A program made the translations under genes and the position numbers. DNA of 7,127 nucleotides, taken from Candidatus Methylomirabilota bacterium. Lineage in GTDB: Bacteria > Methylomirabilota > Methylomirabilia > Methylomirabilales > JACQHM01. The notes under the pieces were generated by a model. That model worked only from the letters and a program-made list of their open reading frames with translations. It was not told the origin of the DNA and did not search any database. Of the stretch, positions 1 through 6,236 are shown piece by piece (the stretch's first letter is position 1; every line of letters begins with the position of its first letter). Where the stretch lies: the NCBI GenBank assembly GCA_016199025.1, contig JACQHM010000177.1, forward strand, positions 1 through 7,127. The letters run 5' to 3'.

Positions 1-32
1 ACGGCTGACGGCTGATGGCTAACTGAGGAGGG
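1..32 (+). repeat. GCTGA heptad leader before gcvH
   Basis: Units with a GCTGA or GCT core recur every 7 bases: GCTGACG at 4-10, GCTGATG at 11-17 and a degenerate GCTAACT at 18-24. They run straight into the gcvH ribosome binding site GAGGAGGG (25-32). The leader closely resembles the one before cas6 at 4424-4464, including the final AAC-(T/C)-GAGGAGGG segment. The left end is cut by the window, so the full repeat length is unknown. Its function is unknown; it may be a dispersed intergenic repeat that happens to supply a strong ribosome binding site. Confidence 0.5.
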
Positions 33-36
33 TCTG

Positions 37-426
37 ATGTATCCTGAACATCTGAAGTACACTAAGGAGCATGAGTGGATCCAGGTCGAGGGAGACCGGG
101 GGAGGATCGGGATCACCCACTACGCCCAGGAGCAGCTCGGGGATGTGGTCTTTGTGGAGCTTCCCCCGGTGGGGAAGCCGCTCCGGCAGATGGAGCCCTT
201 CGGCGTGGTGGAGTCGGTGAAGGCGGTCTCCGATCTCTACACCCCGGTGAGCGGTGAGGTGGTGGAGGTGAACCGGGAACTGGAGCGGAGGCCGGAGCTA
301 GTCAATCAGGACCCCTACGGGGGGGGGTGGATGCTCGTCATGAAGATCAAGGACCCGAAGGAGCTGGAGACCCTCATGACCGCCGCCCAGTATCAGGCCC
401 ATCTCCAGGCCGAGGGGGGACGCTAA
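37..426 (+). CDS. gcvH: Glycine cleavage system H protein (lipoyl carrier)
   Basis: This 129-residue protein is the mobile lipoyl carrier of the glycine cleavage system. It receives the aminomethyl group from the P protein, passes it to the T protein, and is re-oxidised by the L protein in the cytoplasm. The opening (YPEHLKYTKEHEW) and the block GVVESVKAVSDLYTPVSGEV are diagnostic. The lipoylated lysine is K62 in ESVKA. Length matches the family (about 125-130). The ATG has a good ribosome binding site, GGAGGG at 27-32. The usual PYGEGWM motif near the C-terminus reads PYGGGWM here, coded by a run of nine G (319-327). The gene is followed after two bases by gcvPA, so H and P proteins are evidently co-expressed. 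Confidence 0.96.
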   Translation: MYPEHLKYTKEHEWIQVEGDRGRIGITHYAQEQLGDVVFVELPPVGKPLRQMEPFGVVESVKAVSDLYTPVSGEVVEVNRELERRPELVNQDPYGGGWMLVMKIKDPKELETLMTAAQYQAHLQAEGGR

Positions 427-428
427 AG

Positions 429-1778
429 GTGCACTACATCCCGAACACTGATGCCGATTGCGAGAGGATGCTCCAGGCCATTGGGGTCCCCTCGGTCGAG
501 GACCTCTTCGCTGACATCCCGAGGAAGATGCGGCTTAGGCGGGCCCTGGACCTCCCCCCGCCCATGAGCGAGGCGGAGCTGACCCGCCATCTCCGATCGT
601 TAGCCGACAAGAACGCCGATGTGGACCGCTACCCTTGCTTCTTAGGGGCGGGGGCCTACAACCATTTTATCCCGGCTGCCATTTCGCACCTCATCTCCCG
701 GGGAGAGTTTTTGACCTCGTACACCCCGTATCAGCCGGAGGTCGCCCAGGGGACCCTTCAGGCGATCTACGAGTATCAAACCTTAATCTGCCAACTGACG
801 GGAATGGAGGTGGCGAATGCCTCCATGTACGAAGGGGCCTCCAGCCTCGCTGAGGCGGTCCTCATGGCCCACCGGCTGAACGGCCGAAGCCAGGTCCTGA
901 TCTCCCGGGCTGTTCACCCTGAGTACCGGCAGGTCGTCAAGACCTATACGGGGAGGCTTGGCCTTCAGCTTCACGAACTCCCCTTCACCGACAAGGGGGC
1001 GACGGACCTTCGAAAGGCCAAGGCCTTCCTCTCCCAGGAGACCTGCTGTCTGGTCCTTCAAAACCCCAACTTCTTCGGGACGGTGGAGATGCTGGAGGAC
1101 TTCGCCGAGGCGGCCAAGGCCAAAGGGACCTTTTTCATCGTCGCGATCACCGAACCGATCTCCCTGGGGCTCTTGAAGCCGCCGGGGGAGGTGGGCGCCG
1201 ACATTGTTGTGGGCGAGGGACAGGCCTTTGGCAATCATGTCAGTTTCGGCGGCCCGTACCTCGGCCTCTTCGCGACGAAGGAGGCCTATGTCCGGAGCAT
1301 GCCGGGGCGCCTCTCAGGGCAAACGGTGGATCGGGACGGAAAGGTCGGCTACGTCCTTACCCTCTCGACCAGGGAGCAGCACATCCGAAGGGAGAAGGCA
1401 ACCTCCAACATCTGCACGAACGAAGGGCTCTTGGCCCTGGCGGCGACCATCTTCCTCTCCCTCTTAGGCAAGCAGGGTCTTCGAGAGTTGGCCCTCCAGA
1501 ACCTCTGGAAGGCTGACTTCGCCAGGGAAGCCATCGCAGGGGTCAAGGGGTACGCCTTACGATTTCGCGGCCCCATCTTCAATGAGTTCGTCGTCCAGGT
1601 CGAAAAGCGAACGCCGTCGGAGGTGAACAAGGCCCTTCTGAAACAAGGGATCATTGGGGGATTCGAGCTTGGCCGGTTCTATCCCGAGCTGGCCGACTGT
1701 CTGCTGTTCACCGTCACGGAGCAAAACAGCCGGGGGGAGATCGAGGCCCTGGCCGAGGCCTTGGGAGAGATCCGATGA
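429..1778 (+). CDS. gcvPA: Glycine dehydrogenase (decarboxylating) subunit 1
   Basis: This is the N-terminal half of the two-subunit P protein, which decarboxylates glycine with PLP and transfers the aminomethyl group to lipoyl-GcvH. I place the start at GTG 429, giving 449 residues. The protein then begins VHYIPNTDADCERML as family members do, and the start lies two bases after the gcvH stop with a GAGGGGGGA ribosome binding site inside the end of gcvH. The frame is open further upstream to an ATG at 327, but that extra stretch overlaps gcvH and has no family character. Family blocks visible are FLGAGAYNHF (71-80), SYTPYQPEVAQGTLQ (97-111), NASMYEGASSLAEA (130-143), GEGQAFGNHVSFGGPY (262-277) and REKATSNICTNE (321-332). 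The catalytic lysine is in subunit 2. The stop overlaps the gcvPB start (ATGA, 1775-1778), indicating translational coupling of the two subunits. Confidence 0.96.
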   Translation: MHYIPNTDADCERMLQAIGVPSVEDLFADIPRKMRLRRALDLPPPMSEAELTRHLRSLADKNADVDRYPCFLGAGAYNHFIPAAISHLISRGEFLTSYTPYQPEVAQGTLQAIYEYQTLICQLTGMEVANASMYEGASSLAEAVLMAHRLNGRSQVLISRAVHPEYRQVVKTYTGRLGLQLHELPFTDKGATDLRKAKAFLSQETCCLVLQNPNFFGTVEMLEDFAEAAKAKGTFFIVAITEPISLGLLKPPGEVGADIVVGEGQAFGNHVSFGGPYLGLFATKEAYVRSMPGRLSGQTVDRDGKVGYVLTLSTREQHIRREKATSNICTNEGLLALAATIFLSLLGKQGLRELALQNLWKADFAREAIAGVKGYALRFRGPIFNEFVVQVEKRTPSEVNKALLKQGIIGGFELGRFYPELADCLLFTVTEQNSRGEIEALAEALGEIR

Positions 1779-3307
1779 AGGAAACCGTGGGAACCAGAGG
1801 GCTTCAGTTCAACGAGCCCCTGCTTTTCGAGCAGGGATCCAAGGGGCGGATCGGTTCCTCCCTCCCACCCCCGGATGTGCCGACGAGGCGCCCGGAGCGC
1901 CTGATCCCGAAAAAGGCCCTCCGGGAGGAGATCGAGGGGTTCCCTGAGTTGTCCGAGCCCGAGGTGGTCCGGCACTTCACCCGCCTTTCCCAGTGGAACT
2001 ATGGGATTGACGTGGGCTTCTATCCCTTGGGCTCCTGCACCATGAAATATAACCCCAGGGTGAACGAGGACATGGCCCGCCTCCCCGGCTTCGCCCGGCT
2101 CCATCCGTACACGCCTGAGGCCCTCGCCCAGGGGGCCCTTCAGCTCATGTGGGAGTTGGAGCGGTATCTGGCCGAGATCAGTGGGATGGACCGGGTGACC
2201 CTCCAGCCGGCGGCGGGGGCCCATGGAGAACTCACAGCTCTCATGATGATCCGGGCCTATCTGGAATCCCGGGGGAACCCGAGGCGGAAAGTCCTGGTCC
2301 CCGACTCGGCCCACGGGACGAACCCGGCCTCCTCGACCCTCTGTGGCTACTCGGGGGTCTCGCTCAAGTCAGGCCCAAGGGGGATCGTTGAGCCCTCCAC
2401 CGTCGCCAGTGCGATGGATGAAGAGGTCGCCGCCATCATGATCACCAACCCGAACACCCTGGGCCTCTTTGAGGAGCATCTCCTGGAGATCGCCGAGATC
2501 GTTCATGAAAAAGGGGGTCAGGTCTATTGTGATGGGGCGAACCTGAACGCCCTCTTAGGGATCGCCCGGCCGGGAGATATGGGGATCGATGCCATCCAGT
2601 TTAACCTCCACAAGACCTTCTCCACCCCCCACGGTGGGGGAGGCCCGGGGGCGGGCCCCGTCGGGATCAAGGCGCATCTTGCCCCTTTCCGACCGGTTCC
2701 CACGGTGGAGCGGAAGGGGGACCGTTTCTGCTTGAATGACGATCTCCCCCAGAGCGTCGGGAAGGTTAGGAGCTTCTACGGGAACTTCGGGACCATGGTC
2801 CGGGCATACGCCTACATCCGCGCCTTGGGGCCCTCGGGCTTAAGGAAGGTGGCCGAGAGGGCCGTCATCAACGCCAACTACCTCATGAGCCACCTGAAGG
2901 GGATCTACCACCTCCCCTACGACCGCTTCTGCAAGCACGAGGTGATCTTCACCGACGCCTACCAGCAGCCCCACGGCGTCAGCACCATGGACATCGCCAA
3001 GCGGCTCATCGACTACGGCTTCCATTCACCCACCATCTACTTCCCCCTGATTGTCAAGGGGGCGCTGATGATGGAGCCGACAGAGACGGAGTCGAAGGAG
3101 ACGCTTGACCAGTTCATTGAGGCCATGAAGCGGATCGCCAAGGAGGCCGAGGAGGACCCCGAGCTGCTCCATAAGGCCCCTCATCATTCAAAGGTGACGC
3201 GCTTAGACGAGGTGAGGGCGGCCAGGCAACCCAATTTGCGATGGAGACCCCAGTCTAAGGAAGTGCCTGAAGTGCCACCTGGTGCGTTGAAGGGGGAGGG
3301 AGGATGA
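1775..3307 (+). CDS. gcvPB: Glycine dehydrogenase (decarboxylating) subunit 2, PLP-binding
   Basis: This 510-residue protein is the C-terminal, catalytic half of the two-subunit P protein. The PLP Schiff-base lysine is K280 in FNLHKTFSTPHGGGGPG. Other family blocks are GFYPLGSCTMKYNP (81-94), PAAGAHGELTALMMIR (145-160), DSAHGTNPAS (177-186), YCDGANLNAL (251-260) and PTIYFPLIVKGALMMEPTETE (419-439, shown in part). It should pair with GcvPA in an alpha2beta2 enzyme. The family usually ends soon after the PNLRW motif (486-490). Here about 20 further residues rich in Pro, Glu and Gly follow, slightly longer than the usual 480-490. That tail runs into the next gene: the stop overlaps the ATG of the solute-binding protein (ATGA, 3304-3307), and the tail's coding sequence supplies its purine-rich ribosome binding site. 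Confidence 0.96.
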   Translation: MKETVGTRGLQFNEPLLFEQGSKGRIGSSLPPPDVPTRRPERLIPKKALREEIEGFPELSEPEVVRHFTRLSQWNYGIDVGFYPLGSCTMKYNPRVNEDMARLPGFARLHPYTPEALAQGALQLMWELERYLAEISGMDRVTLQPAAGAHGELTALMMIRAYLESRGNPRRKVLVPDSAHGTNPASSTLCGYSGVSLKSGPRGIVEPSTVASAMDEEVAAIMITNPNTLGLFEEHLLEIAEIVHEKGGQVYCDGANLNALLGIARPGDMGIDAIQFNLHKTFSTPHGGGGPGAGPVGIKAHLAPFRPVPTVERKGDRFCLNDDLPQSVGKVRSFYGNFGTMVRAYAYIRALGPSGLRKVAERAVINANYLMSHLKGIYHLPYDRFCKHEVIFTDAYQQPHGVSTMDIAKRLIDYGFHSPTIYFPLIVKGALMMEPTETESKETLDQFIEAMKRIAKEAEEDPELLHKAPHHSKVTRLDEVRAARQPNLRWRPQSKEVPEVPPGALKGEGG

Positions 3308-4308
3308 AGAAGCGCTGGATCTGGGGGCTTGGGACTCTGGCGTGGCTTGTCGCCTTCACGGCAGGGCAGCAGGCGGCGGCCAAGGACAAGGTGCGCCTCC
3401 AGCTCAAGTGGGACACCCAGGCGCAGTTTGCTGGGTGCTATGCTGCCAAAGAAAAGGGGTTCTATGATCAGGAGAACCTGGACGTCACGATCGTTCCCGG
3501 CGGGCCTGACATCGTCCCGGAGCAGGTCGTGGCCGACGGCGGGGCCGAGTTTGGAATTGACTGGCTGCCCAGTCTTCTGGTTGCGCGTGATCAGGGCATC
3601 CCACTGGTCAACATCGCCCAGATCTTCCAGTACAGCGGGATGCGTGAGCTGGCGTACAAGGACTCTGGCATCAAGGGTGTGGCGGACCTGCGGGGCCGGA
3701 AGGTCGCGGTCTGGTTCAACGGCAACGAGTATGAGCTGCTCACCACGCTGGAGAAGTACAAGATCGACCGCCACAAGGACGTCACGCTGGTCCAGCAGCC
3801 CTTTGACATGAACCTGTTCATCCAAAAGCAGGTGGATGCGGCCGCGGTGATGACCTATAACGAATACAAGCAGGTCCTGGACGCCGGCATCCGACCGGAA
3901 GATCTGGTGGTGATCGACTTCAACCAGGAAGGCACGGCAATGCTGGAGGACGGGATCTTCGTCCGGGAAGACTGGCTGAAGGTCGCCAAGAACCAAGAGA
4001 TCGCCGTGCGCTTCCTGCGGGCTTCCCTCCGAGGGTGGGAGTATTGCCGTGACAACGCGGCGGAGTGCGTCGAGATCGTGCTGAAACAGAGTCCTGCGCT
4101 CGGCAGGGAGCATCAAACCTGGATGATGGCCGAGATCAACAAGCTGATCTGGGGCCCTCCAAAGCCGAGCGCCGAGCTTGGCTACATGGATCCCGAAGCC
4201 TTCAAACGAACGGCCGACATCGCCCTGCGATTTGGCGTCATCAAGAAGCCGGCTGCCCCGAGCGCCTACACACCCATGATCTGGGAGATGGCGACTAAGA
4301 AGCCATAG
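3304..4308 (+). CDS. NMT1/THI5-like ABC transporter substrate-binding protein
   Basis: This 334-residue secreted solute-binding protein would capture a small molecule in the periplasm or at the cell surface for an ABC importer. A signal peptide is clear: KKR at 2-4, hydrophobic stretch about 5-21, and a likely cleavage after AAA at 24-26. There is no lipobox cysteine, so it is probably soluble. The mature protein opens with RLQLKWDTQAQFAGCYAAKEK (31-51, shown in part) and GFYDQENLDVTIVPGG, typical of the NMT1/THI5/SsuA fold. Later come GNEYELL and GTAMLEDGIF. Relatives bind pyrimidine thiamine precursors, riboflavin, sulfonates or nitrate; the ligand cannot be read from sequence. It overlaps gcvPB by four bases behind a GGGGGAGGGAGG ribosome binding site. 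No permease or ATPase follows, so its partners lie elsewhere or are lost. Confidence 0.88.
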   Translation: MKKRWIWGLGTLAWLVAFTAGQQAAAKDKVRLQLKWDTQAQFAGCYAAKEKGFYDQENLDVTIVPGGPDIVPEQVVADGGAEFGIDWLPSLLVARDQGIPLVNIAQIFQYSGMRELAYKDSGIKGVADLRGRKVAVWFNGNEYELLTTLEKYKIDRHKDVTLVQQPFDMNLFIQKQVDAAAVMTYNEYKQVLDAGIRPEDLVVIDFNQEGTAMLEDGIFVREDWLKVAKNQEIAVRFLRASLRGWEYCRDNAAECVEIVLKQSPALGREHQTWMMAEINKLIWGPPKPSAELGYMDPEAFKRTADIALRFGVIKKPAAPSAYTPMIWEMATKKP

Positions 4309-4325
4309 GCATGTGCGGAAGGGAA

Positions 4326-4366
4326 GAGGGTTTGATGGCTTAACCCTCCCCCTTGACGGGGGAGGG
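4326..4366 (+). repeat. Two overlapping GC-rich hairpins after the gcv operon
   Basis: GAGGGTT (4326-4332) pairs perfectly with AACCCTC (4342-4348) across a 9-base loop. CCCTCCCCC (4344-4352) pairs perfectly with GGGGGAGGG (4358-4366) across a 5-base loop, a 9-bp stem. The two share 4344-4348 and so exclude each other. The second stem may slow or end transcription after the solute-binding protein gene, but no T run follows it (the next bases are AAAGAG), so it is not a standard intrinsic terminator. A REP-like dispersed palindrome is equally possible. Confidence 0.5.
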
Positions 4367-4423
4367 AAAGAGTGGGGGGTAGGGGGCCGAAGGCTATGGT
4401 CCGATCTGGGTGATGGGTCAGCA

Positions 4424-4464
4424 GCTTCAGGCTGAACGCTGATTGCTGAGTAACCGAGGAGGGG
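4424..4464 (+). repeat. GCTGA heptad leader before cas6
   Basis: Four consecutive 7-base units occupy 4424-4451: GCTTCAG, GCTGAAC, GCTGATT and GCTGAGT. Three of the four keep a perfect GCTGA core. They are followed by AACC and the ribosome binding site GAGGAGGGG (4456-4464), directly abutting the cas6 ATG. TCAGCA (4418-4423) and TGCTGA (4444-4449) flank most of the array as inverted copies, so the leader RNA could also fold. The arrangement repeats that before gcvH at 1-32. It is likely an intergenic repeat family; any regulatory role is inference. Confidence 0.55.
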
Positions 4465-5457
4465 ATGGAAGATCGCATCGCCCTCTCCCGCTACTGCTTC
4501 ACCCTGGAGGTGTTGGAGGAGATGGCCCTCCCCCAGTACCTCGGCTCGACCCTCCGGGGTGGCTTTGGTCATGTCTTCAGGAGGATCGCGTGCCCAGGAA
4601 GCCGTCTCGGAGGGAAAGCATGCCCTCTGCCCGAGCAATGCCCTTACCATCTGATTTTTGAGCCTTCCCCCCCACCTGATGCTACGGCCCTCCGGAACCT
4701 GGAAGAGATCCCCAGGCCCTTTGTCATCGCCCCGCCTTTCGCTTCAGAACGCTCCTACCAGGTCGGCTCGACATTCAGTTTCGACCTCACCCTGGTCGGC
4801 AAAGCGATTCCCTTCCTCCCCTACTTCATTGTGGCCTTCAAAGAACTGGGGAACCGGGGCTTGGGAAGGGGACAGAAGCCATTTCGCGTCACGCAGATCA
4901 CCGCGATTGACCCGATCCAGGGCTGGGAGGAGCCGATCTACACAGCCGAGGACGAGATGGTCCGGACGAGCGATGCCAAAGTCACCCTGGCCGCCTGCCG
5001 GGCCATGGCCGCCGCCCTTTTGACCAAAGGCAATCCGACGGCGCTCAGGCTGGCCTTCCTCACCCCGACCCGTCTCAAATTCGAAGGCCATCTGGTTGAT
5101 ACACCGGAGTTCCACATCGTTTTCCGATCACTCCTCCGCCGCCTCTCCTCGTTAGCCCTCTTCCACTGCGGGACGAAACTCGACGTGGATTACCGAAGCC
5201 TGATTACCCAAGCTCAGCAGGTTCAACTCGTCCGCAACGAGACACGATGGGTGGACTGGGAGCGGTATTCCTCACGACAGAAGGAGCGGATGTTCTTGGG
5301 CGGCCTGGTCGGCGAGGCGGCCTATGCTGGAGAGTTCAGACCGTTGCTGCCTTATCTCCTCTTCGGCCAGTGGACCCACGTGGGGAAAAACGCGACATTC
5401 GGGCTGGGGAAGTATGAGGTGGAACTTCAGCCGTTACCCAATCACGGTGAGGCCTAG
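4465..5457 (+). CDS. cas6: Cas6-family CRISPR precursor-RNA endonuclease
   Basis: This 330-residue protein matches the Cas6 RAMP family, which cuts CRISPR precursor RNA inside the repeats to give guide RNAs. The N-terminal RAMP fold carries LPQYLGSTLRGGFGHVFRRI (22-41), where H36 is a candidate catalytic histidine. Cysteines C43, C53 and C59 follow, ending in CPYHLIFEP (59-67), a pattern shared by one Cas6 group. LGNRGLGRGQKPF (128-140) is a second family block. The C-terminal glycine-rich RNA-binding loop is GKNATFGLGKYEV (307-319), inside FGQWTHVGKNATFGLGKY. The start follows GAGGAGGGG with very short spacing. No other cas gene or repeat array is in the window, so it may act on an array elsewhere or be a remnant. 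Its last 24 bases overlap the 3' end of the - strand PIN toxin gene. No frameshift or internal stop is visible. Confidence 0.87.
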   Translation: MEDRIALSRYCFTLEVLEEMALPQYLGSTLRGGFGHVFRRIACPGSRLGGKACPLPEQCPYHLIFEPSPPPDATALRNLEEIPRPFVIAPPFASERSYQVGSTFSFDLTLVGKAIPFLPYFIVAFKELGNRGLGRGQKPFRVTQITAIDPIQGWEEPIYTAEDEMVRTSDAKVTLAACRAMAAALLTKGNPTALRLAFLTPTRLKFEGHLVDTPEFHIVFRSLLRRLSSLALFHCGTKLDVDYRSLITQAQQVQLVRNETRWVDWERYSSRQKERMFLGGLVGEAAYAGEFRPLLPYLLFGQWTHVGKNATFGLGKYEVELQPLPNHGEA

Positions 5458-5848
5458 GGCTCTGAAGTCTTTATCAAAAGAGAGACAAGGGATATTGTTT
5501 GGGAGGGTGGTCACGACGACGAAAGAAATGGCATCGCAGAAGGAGAGCCGCCGCGACCTCACATGACGGCGAAACACCTGCTCCGCTTCGGGGAGGACTG
5601 CATCAGTGACTGGGACCAGCGACAACACCGGCTTTATGGTGTCAAGAAACTCTGGCGGCCTGAGGATGGAGGCGGTAGGTGAGCAACATGAGGGTTTCAC
5701 TGACCACCTCCCATGTGGAGAACATCAGGATCCCTTCATTGCGACAGTACTCAAGAAGCTCCCCGGCACGATCGTAGTAGCGATCACCCCGGGCAAGGGA
5801 GGCATAGAAGAACCCGGTGTCGCAAAAGACGCGGTCCGAAGGGATCAT
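5434..5848 (-). pseudogene. PIN-domain toxin (VapC-like), split by a frameshift
   Basis: On the - strand a PIN-domain ribonuclease reads in two frames. The first part starts at ATG 5848-5846 and gives residues 1-68 to a stop at 5644-5642. It holds the first acidic residues, D10 in FCDTGFF and E51 in VVSETLMLL. The second part, one frame over, contains EFLDTIKPVLSLVPVTDAV, then LSFCDAISFVVV and LSFDKDF with the remaining acidic residues, ending at TAA 5436-5434. Sequence similarity switches frame near 5653, just after the codons for HPQAA. Dropping one base there restores a continuous product of about 137 residues, a normal VapC-type length. The start overlaps the antitoxin stop (ATGA). PIN toxins of this kind cut RNA and are neutralised by the upstream partner. 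As read, the toxin lacks two catalytic acids and is probably dead, unless this is a sequencing error. Confidence 0.8.
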
Positions 5849-6117
5849 CGGAGAATGCCCTTGGGGCCGTATAGATGTTCCTTGACCTGGGTGGATACCT
5901 CGCTCCCTGGGGCCTTCAGACCCCTTCGAGCTAGCTTCTTTCGGAGTTCAAGCAACTTTTGAGCGGCTTCACCTGGTTTTGGACCAGGGTGGATGGCCCG
6001 AAGCTCGGCAGCGACTTCATCCCGGACCGTGATCTGGATCGTAACTCTCGGGTCCTTCTGGACCGTCTTCACGAGGGCAGGGAGCCGGCGGCGGGCTTCG
6101 CTGATGGTGATCTTCAT
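5845..6117 (-). CDS. Phd/YefM-type antitoxin (VapB-like)
   Basis: This 90-residue protein is the likely antitoxin and autorepressor of the neighbouring PIN toxin. Its N-terminus, MKITISEARRRLPALVKTVQ, is a Phd/YefM DNA-binding signature, followed by VTIQITVRDEVAAELRAI. The charged second half (PKPGEAAQKLLELRKKLARR, then a short tail to LYGPKGILR) would wrap the toxin. It has a strong ribosome binding site, AGGAGG on the - strand (6129-6124), six bases before ATG 6117-6115. Its stop overlaps the toxin start by four bases, the classic order and coupling of such pairs. The frame is intact although the toxin is frameshifted, so it may persist as a solitary antitoxin. A candidate promoter lies about 30 bases upstream. 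Confidence 0.83.
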   Translation of the reverse strand: MKITISEARRRLPALVKTVQKDPRVTIQITVRDEVAAELRAIHPGPKPGEAAQKLLELRKKLARRGLKAPGSEVSTQVKEHLYGPKGILR

Positions 6118-6145
6118 GCAACACCTCCTGGCATTCGATGTACAA

Positions 6146-6173
6146 ATGATACGAAACGTGCAAAATCTGTCTA
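6146..6173 (-). promoter_or_regulatory. Candidate promoter for the antitoxin-toxin pair
   Basis: On the - strand TAGACA (6173-6168) resembles TTGACA at five of six positions and TATCAT (6151-6146) resembles TATAAT at five of six, with a 16-base spacer. It lies a sensible distance before the antitoxin ribosome binding site. A GCAAAA copy (read on the + strand, 6160-6165) sits in the spacer, where an autorepressor could act. This is a visual match only. Confidence 0.4.
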
Positions 6174-6236
6174 GGCAAAAATCTCCAGCCAGCAGGCCTA
6201 AAGAGGTGCCTGTTAAGGAGAAGCCCTCTGGGATGG

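Noticed and set aside
327..428. Upstream extension of gcvPA to the ATG at 327
   Set aside because: The added 34 residues overlap gcvH in another frame and do not resemble GcvPA, whose family N-terminus begins at the GTG at 429.
1679..2314. - strand frame of 211 codons opposite gcvPA/gcvPB
   Set aside because: It is antisense to two conserved genes, with no family character in its translation.
4344..4366. Intrinsic transcription terminator after the solute-binding protein gene
   Set aside because: The stem is strong, but neither strand has a T run after it, so I record it as a hairpin or repeat instead.
4424..4451. Heptad run read as a small CRISPR array near cas6
   Set aside because: Units are only 7 bases with no spacers, unlike the 25-40 base repeats and unique spacers of an array.
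3184..4650. Long - strand open frame of 488 codons opposite the solute-binding protein and cas6 start
   Set aside because: It lies antisense to well-supported genes, spans two of them and the intergenic hairpins, and its translation has no recognisable domain. High GC content commonly gives such shadow frames.
5606..6174. Several + strand frames across the toxin-antitoxin region
   Set aside because: They run antisense to the clearly recognisable PIN and Phd-type sequences and show no domain of their own.
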